Source: Valencia hispanica (lineage: Eukaryota > Chordata > Actinopteri > Cyprinodontiformes > Valenciidae). From it: a DNA stretch of 64,000 nt. Position 1 is the first letter of the stretch; each line of letters opens with the position of its first letter. The notes under the pieces were generated by a model. The model was not told the origin of the DNA. It did no database searches and saw nothing but the letters and a program-made list of their open reading frames with translations. The translations under genes and the position numbers were made by a program. Positions 58,135-64,000 of this stretch are shown here, piece after piece. The DNA is taken from assembly GCA_963556495.2 (NCBI GenBank), contig OY747716.1:30217318-30281317 (forward strand), written 5' to 3'.

Positions 58135-59540
58135 AAAATATTCCAAATTTAGACTCATTTGTCCAAAAGACACTATTCCAGAAAGCCTGGTAGTTGTCTA
58201 TGTTATCTGTGGCAAATCTTAGTCTGGCCTTCATACTTTTTTCAGAGAGCAAAGGTTTTCTCATTGAATACCACCCATAAAAGCTCTACCAGTACAGTCT
58301 CTTTCTGATTGCACTGACATCAGGGGGCGGGCTGGCAATAGGGAGGTTTTGGAGTTTTCCTGAATGACTGGTCTGTTCTCGGGATGGTTTTTTGTTTGTT
58401 TTTTTCTACTCCAAAAGCAGCCACGGTTGAGCCACTGTCGTGATCCTGCTGTGTGTCTCCTTGTGTGCGTGAGTGAGGTAGGCATCTTCCTTTATAGAAG
58501 ATCTCTGTTAGTGGTACTGCCGCTGTACCCCTTCACTTATCTCTACCATCCATCAGCCTGCAGAGCAACAGACTCATGTTAGAGTAGATTACCCAAAATT
58601 GTATTCAAGTAAGAGCAGGACTAAAGTAAAAGTATAAAGTAGCCATCCAAGAATTTACTGAAGAGTAAAAATACGTAAAAAGGCTACTGAAGTACTGAGT
58701 AACTTATCAGAACATCAGATCAGTTCTATTGGCCCTGATTATTCAAAATGAGTTCATTAGACAGACAAAAATATAAAGTTATGTGCAAATTCTGGTATTT
58801 TAAAGAGTACAATGAAAGAATTCAAATGTATAACTATAATTACAAAATAAATTTAAGGCAGAAGAAACACTTTTTTAAATCAAAATGAAATTGATTAAAT
58901 TAATACATACAATATGTACTGTATCTGTGTTAGAACAGGGTTGCAGTGACAATATAAAGTGTTTACCATATATTTAACAGATCTCCAAATGGCTCATCAG
59001 CTAGAAAATAATATTAGAACAACAAAGCTTGTGTACAAACAAGAGGTCTCACTTTATCATAAAGTGAAGGTTTGTGTTCTTGTCTGGTCCATTTTTAGTT
59101 TGTTTTGATTCAGTGAATTTATACGGAGTAGGTAGAGGTTCCAGAAACTCTACTCAAGAAAGAGTAGTAATTTTTCTTAATATTTTGCTCAAGTATAAGT
59201 AAAAAGTGTGGGATAAAGCCACTCCTAAAAGTCTTTGGGGGGTTTTCCATAAAACTACAACACCAGCCCACCCCTGACTTACATCCACTTTTCATTAGCC
59301 TGCTTTTGTAGGGTTTTTGGAGGCATCTAGGGTGAATTTGCTTAGACAGCAGCACCTGAGCATGTTGGAAGTTGTTTTGAACGCCCTTTCCTTGTAGAAT
59401 ATTTTTCAGTAAAATGCTAGATTTCTTAATTCTGGAGACCCCTTAAAAGCCCTTACCAAACTTGTGAACAATCTTCTCCTGAAGGCCCCGGACAGCTCTT
59501 TTGATCTTACCATAGTGTTCAGTTTCCCTTAATTTCAAAG
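58135..59540. repeat. Interspersed fish repeat, split by an ACTCAAGTA-rich repeat
   Basis: Segments at 58140-58300 (ACTCATTTGTCCAAAAGACA...TTCCAGAAAGCCTGG) and 59290-59530 (GGTGAATTTGCTTAGACAGC, then GGACAGCTCTTTTGATCTTA) are parts of a widespread fish repeat normally contiguous. Between them, about 58575-59200 carries GAGTAGATTACCCAAAATTG, TCAAGTAAGAG and CTCTACTCAAG motifs of another common fish repeat. Identification rests on memory of such repeats; classes are not assigned. Confidence 0.45.
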
Positions 59541-59729
59541 TAGCTTTTTATTACCTGGAGATACTCGAACATGCGTCTCCATGAGTCTCAAGCTTTCTTG
59601 TTGTCTGAGAAGTCAATTTTACACACAGTTGAACTAATTTTGAACCTTTTTGTGCAGATGACAGAAAAAAATCCACTCACTGGCTGAGTCTGACCTTTTT
59701 TTATTCTTACTCCCTCTCTTCCTCTCCAG

Positions 59730-59830
59730 GTAACCTCTCCAAAACCTGCACAGTGGACGGCTGGACCGAGATGCATCCTATTGACATCGCTGTGACCTGT
59801 GGATACAATCTCAATGGTACCAGCGATGAT
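59730..59830 (+). CDS. vipr1: Class B1 GPCR (VPAC1-like), exon 4: end of ectodomain
   Basis: The acceptor CCTCTCCAG precedes 59730. The exon starts in phase 1 and ends in phase 0 at GAT|GTGAGT. It encodes GNLSKTCTVDGWTEMHPIDI followed by AVTCGYNLNGTSDD. It supplies the fifth and sixth paired Cys (KTC, TCG), the conserved Asp-Gly-Trp, and two N-glycosylation sites (NLS, NGT). In the family this segment closes the hormone-binding domain and leads to the first transmembrane helix, which is not in the window. Exon sizes and phases match the VIP receptor gene plan. VPAC1 is preferred, but VPAC2, PAC1 or a fish PRP/GHRH-type receptor cannot be excluded without the membrane part. Confidence 0.85.
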
Positions 59831-61128
59831 GTGAGTAAGCCACCAACATCTATAGGCTGCATTTGAAGTCCCATGGCAAATGAATGCAACAGTGCAGCAG
59901 GGGAGCATGTCAAGAGCCAGTCGGCAGAAAGAATTCAATAAGAGCATCTTTTGTTTGCTCTGTGGGTCAGTGTTGTTAGGTCTATCAGCAAGATGGCTGT
60001 ATTGATTGTTGGATTCTTGGGTCTAATTTTACATCAGATCTGCTTTCATTTCTGTCCGTTATGAGGTGTCGCAGAGGATGATTTTGCCCTAGCGTAGATC
60101 ATTATTTAGTTTTTACAGGACAAATTTCCAAAACTGTGATATAGGTCTATCCTTATTGCACATTTTCCCAAGAGTTTAGTCATGTGGGTTTACATAAAAG
60201 GGAAAAAAAAGTATTTGCGGTATTATAATTGAATAAAACTTTGACAACAGAAGAACATTTGATGTGACTACATGGGAGTGTGTGGGTTGCTTTGGATCTA
60301 TATGTGTTTAAAAAGACCCTTTAAACTAAACAATTTATGACATATAGGGCAAAATATGTTGCCTACATTAAAAATGAATTCACCCAGAACTCAGAACTGC
60401 TGATTGTTTGCCGAAGATTCGCATCCTTGAAGCAGGACACCTAAGACGTACACTGACATGACAGGATCAGTCAGAATGTCCTGCTTGTGTTATCGAGCTT
60501 TACAAGACGTTATTCACAATGCCTGCGGGAGCAGGAGAGGTAAGGAAGAGAATAAATACATTAAATGTGGCATTCCTTAGGTCTGTTTAACTCCAGAGAG
60601 AGCTAAACCTGTCTTTGTTGATGAAGGTGGGGCAGGGCGAGGAGTGGAAGAGCACTACATGGCGGTAAAAAGCTTTCTTGGTGGGCAGTCTGCTTTCTGA
60701 GTCACACAGAGCCTCATTAGTATGCCTCATAGGAATTCAGCTGGGTTTAAGCGAGTCGGGGACTCTAAAAGGAATTTGATGTCCGTCTCTTTGCATTCTT
60801 GATGTCTTTGTGTATCACAGGATGAAGAACTTCTGATCTCATTTTTGTCTAAAGTAAAACATACGGAGAGAAGGCACAAACACATTGGAAAAAAATACAT
60901 TTGAGTTAAAATCAAACCTTTATAAAACTGTCTGGACTGATTTTAGAGTTAGTTTCTCTAGTTTAGTTTCAGAAAACCAATGATTTTAGCTTATCTGATC
61001 CATTTCAGACTTCAGTATAGAAACAGACTTCAGAGGCAAAGAATAAATACATTATTTCCTCATTTTATTCTGAATTACAGGAAATGAGGTGCTTTTACAT
61101 GTAAATGAATGTTTATGGCTGGGTCATT
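59831..61128. other. Start of intron 4: nothing recognised
   Basis: No coding or repeat feature is recognised between exon 4 and the Tc1 relic. Confidence 0.5.
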
Positions 61129-61130
61129 TA

Positions 61131-62313
61131 CAGTGCCTCATACATACATTCATCCACCTTTTCCACATTTTTTTATGGTATATCCACAGACATCAGGATA
61201 TTTTAATTGGATTTGATTTGATACAGTAGGGTGACCATATTTTGATGTCCAAAGAAAGAGGACACCTGACACATTACTGAAAGACTTTCAGGACTTGGCC
61301 CACACTTTTGATTTTAACATATTTAAATACATTTCTCTCTTTAAAACCCTTCTCTCTCAATGTGGTTAGAAAAGATTTGTTAAATAACAAACTTCAAAAA
61401 TGCTTTCACAAGTTGAGAAATTATTTTATAATCTCTGTAAGTAAATTATAATAGACAAAAGTACTCTTCTGAATTAAAAAAGTTACCAGCAACAATAATA
61501 GTTTACTTTATAAATTGCTCTGGACAAAAACCGAAGAAAGATCTGAAATAATCTTCTGAGAAAACAAGTATTATTTTCTTTTCAACGTAATAAAAGTAAA
61601 CAGCTGCAGACTCAAAAACACAATAAAAAAAGTGCTTAATCTGTTTAGTTTGCATCTTCATCCTCCACAGTCAATTTATAGATGAACTCTCACTTTGCTC
61701 AGGCTTTTTATAGTTTTTGTGTCCATGTGATCTATGGGATATTTGCCACTTTTGTCACACACAGAAACACACATGCCAGCTATGTGAAAGGTGCACTCCG
61801 CCACCCATTTGATGCGACTGGACGGTATATATTTTGTGGTTCATGCATGAAGCTTGTGCTTTGACTTTTTGTAAACAGCAGTAACTTGACGCAGAGCAGC
61901 GCTGCTCAATGCAGCGCGGTGAGGTGAGGTGCAGTGCAGTGCAACTCGGCGCACAGCCTGCTTGCTGTCTGTGCGGTCAATAAAAGGAACAAAACCAGGT
62001 ACTTAGACAGCAGCTGGGAGGACGTCACATGAGAGAAACCCTGTCATACTGCATGCATCACAGTCAGTTTAAGTATGGTCCAATAAAAAAAAATTAAAAA
62101 AACCTGGACATTTTCATCAGTCTATAAATCCCCCCGGATGCCCCAGACAGCACATAAAAAGTGGACATGTCCGGGGAAAAGAGGACGGTTGGTCACCCTA
62201 TGATATAGCCACACAAAGTAGTTCATAAAATTGTAAAGTGGAAGGAAAAGTGTGGCATGCACTTGTCTCCAAGCCCTGTGAGTCAATTCAGAGTACAACC
62301 AGCTTTGCTCATA
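61131..62313 (+). mobile_element. Tc1-like end fragment, split by a hAT-like element
   Basis: 61131-61226 (CAGTGCCTCATACATACATTC, CCACAGAC) and 62201-62313 (ACACAAAGTAGT, GTGGAAGGAAAAGTGTGGC, CCTGTGAGTCAATTC) together make the start of a widespread fish Tc1 family, beginning next to TA. No transposase follows, because another Tc1 (62314) starts immediately. Confidence 0.65.
61227..62200. mobile_element. hAT-like non-autonomous transposon with 8-bp target duplication
   Basis: Termini TAGGGTGACCA and its complement TGGTCACCCTA-type end are flanked by TGATACAG (61219-61226) and TGATATAG (62201-62208), an 8-bp duplication with one change, as in hAT elements. The 974-bp interior has no transposase. 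Near the right end it carries GGACATGTCCGGGG. Confidence 0.85.
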
Positions 62314-63465
62314 CAGGTAAACTCAAAAAATTTGAATATCGTGAAAAAGTTAATTTTGATTTCAGTAATTCAACTTAAAATGTGAAAATAATATATGATG
62401 TAGACTCATTGCATGCAAAACTAGATACTTCAAGTTTTTATTTGTTATAATTTTGATGATTATGGCTTCCAGCTTATGAAAACCCCAAATTCAAAAGATC
62501 AAAAAATTTGAATATTGTGAATAGGTTAAAAATTTTAGGCTCAAAGCATCACACTTTTATCAGCTAATTAATCCAAAACTCCTACAAAGGGTTCCTGAGT
62601 CTTTAAATGGTCTCTTAGTCTGGTTCAGTAGGAATCACAATCATGGGGAAGACTGCTGACCTGACAGTTGTGCAGAAGACCATCATTGACACCCTCCATA
62701 AGGAGGGAAAGCCTTAAAAGGGAATAGCAAATTAAGTTGGATGTTCCCAAAGTGCTGTATCAAAGCACAGTAAAGTTATGTGGAAGGGAAAATGTAGAAG
62801 AAAAAGGTGCACAAGCAAGGATGACCGCAGCCTGGAGAGGATTGTCTGGAAAATTACATTCAAAAGTGTTGGGAACCTTCACAAGGAGTGGAGTGAGGCT
62901 GGAGTTAGCGCATCAAGAGCCACCACACAGACAGATCCTGGACATGGGCTTCAAATGTCGTATTGCTCTTGTAAAGCCGCTCCTGAACAACAAACAATGT
63001 CAGAAGCGTCTTACTTGGGCAAAAGAGAAAAAACCCCAGCAAATTTTGCATCTAATTCGGAAACCAAGGTCCCAGAGTCTGGAGAAGAATGGAGAGACAC
63101 ACAATCCGAGATGCTTGAGAAAGATGAGAGACTTGAGACAGAACAATGCAGAATAGTTCAAGGCCGCTGGTGAACCAGACTGGTCCTTCATAACACCTCA
63201 GCAGTGCCACAGGCTGATAGCATCCATACCACGCCGCAATGAGGCAGTTATTAATGCAAAAGGGGCCCATACAAAGTACGGAGTACACTACACATGATTC
63301 CACTTTTTAGAGGTCCGACATTCCTTGTTTTATTGATTTCGTGTAGTATTCTAATTTTCTGAGATTTTGAATTTGGGATTTTCATCAACTGTGAGCCATC
63401 ATCATCAAAAGTATAACAAAGACTTGAAATATCTCAGTTTCCATGTAATGAGTGTATCTCATGTA
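62314..63465 (+). mobile_element. Tc1-like transposon, internally deleted
   Basis: Starts CAGGTAAACTC next to TA. The transposase N-terminus begins at 62643 (MGKTADLTVVQKTIIDTLHK) with stops, followed by VGCSQSAVSK and the second helix-turn-helix in shifting frames (SVGNLHKEWSEAGVSASRAT). After NNKQCQKRLTWAKEKKPQQI most of the catalytic domain is missing. Only the C-terminal end (TPQQCHRLIASIPRRNEAVI) remains near 63190-63290. Related to, but not the same family as, the element at 30397-31961. The right terminal repeat is degraded. Confidence 0.85.
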
Positions 63466-64000
63466 TTATTTAGTCAATCTGATGGCTGAAGGAGGGGCAG
63501 CCTCTCCTGAGCTCTTCTGATCTCTTGTCTTATTCTCTTCTCTTATTTTCTTTTCTTAGCTCTCTATTTTTTTGTTTTTTTTTTCTTAATTACTATGTAC
63601 ACCCAGGCTCTGGAGCTACTGCATTAGACTGGAATTCTCTTTTTGAATAACTTTTTAAAGGACAGTGGAATAACAAAATGCTGTTTTACTCAGCTGAGGG
63701 CTTTGACAAACTGCTCTAGAGAATGCAAAGGAGAAGAAGCTCCAACACCTCAAAGTGACTGTGGAATTAAATACTGGATATGGAACCAAGACGACTTTAC
63801 CGATGATTACACAAACGGATAAACAACCTGGCAGCCCTGTGTTAATCGCTACCTGGTCCAACAGCCTCTGACAGAAACCACTAGAAAACACTACTCCTCC
63901 AGCCAAAACAAGGCACTTAACTAGGAAAACACCACATTGATTAAGTATGGTCCCCCAGGAAGCGCGCCAACACGTCTACATCTGCACAGAAGAGGAGAAA
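63466..64000. other. Intron 4 to window end: nothing recognised
   Basis: A pyrimidine-rich stretch (TCTTATTCTCTTCTCTTATT) lies near 63525-63590. No exon with a secretin-family transmembrane motif is present before the window ends. Confidence 0.5.

Overview
The window is vertebrate DNA, almost certainly from a teleost fish. It is AT-rich and intron-dominated, and it is packed with fish-type mobile elements: L2/Maui LINEs, a Rex3 LINE with a (GATG)n tail, Tc1-like transposons, Ty3/gypsy-like LTR elements and tRNA-headed SINEs. No bacterial-style operons, tRNA genes, rRNA genes or CRISPR arrays were seen. The species cannot be fixed from the sequence.

The host gene is on the + strand. Four small exons with consistent splice phases (0/1/1/0) encode a signal peptide and the complete hormone-binding ectodomain of a class B1 (secretin-family) GPCR, closest to VPAC1 (vipr1). 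They lie at 2729-2782, 19000-19090, 29826-29936 and 59730-59830. Introns of about 16.2, 10.7 and 29.8 kb separate them, and the transmembrane exons must lie beyond 64000. Nearly everything else is intronic and repeat-derived.

Layout. 1-2700: upstream region with an antisense L2 relic split by a solo LTR. 2.7-19 kb (intron 1): quiet sequence, then a SINE, then a nested stack at 14.1-17.8 kb (Tc1 relic containing a solo LTR and a TIR transposon, the latter containing Rex3). 19-29.8 kb (intron 2): a SINE, a Tc1 element broken by a 610-bp TIR insertion, and a near full-length L2 LINE sitting inside another SINE. 30-59.7 kb (intron 3): a Tc1 with TIRs of about 210 bp, L2 and other LINE fragments, long AT/CA microsatellites, a truncated Maui-type L2, a gypsy-like element whose pol is interrupted by a gag-only LTR element, and a TTAA-flanked TIR element. 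From 52.66 to 56.60 kb lies a 3.9-kb cassette with short terminal inverted repeats, GC-rich subterminal blocks and a 4-bp target duplication. It carries a nine-exon antisense gene ending in a DUF4806 domain. 59.8-64 kb (intron 4): a Tc1 relic containing a hAT-like element, followed by another deleted Tc1.

The most unusual object is the DUF4806 cassette. It appears to be a transposon-shaped unit carrying an intron-containing, non-transposase gene inside the GPCR intron. Most other elements are recognisable but inactivated. Several insertions are dated relative to each other by exact target-site duplications readable in the sequence.
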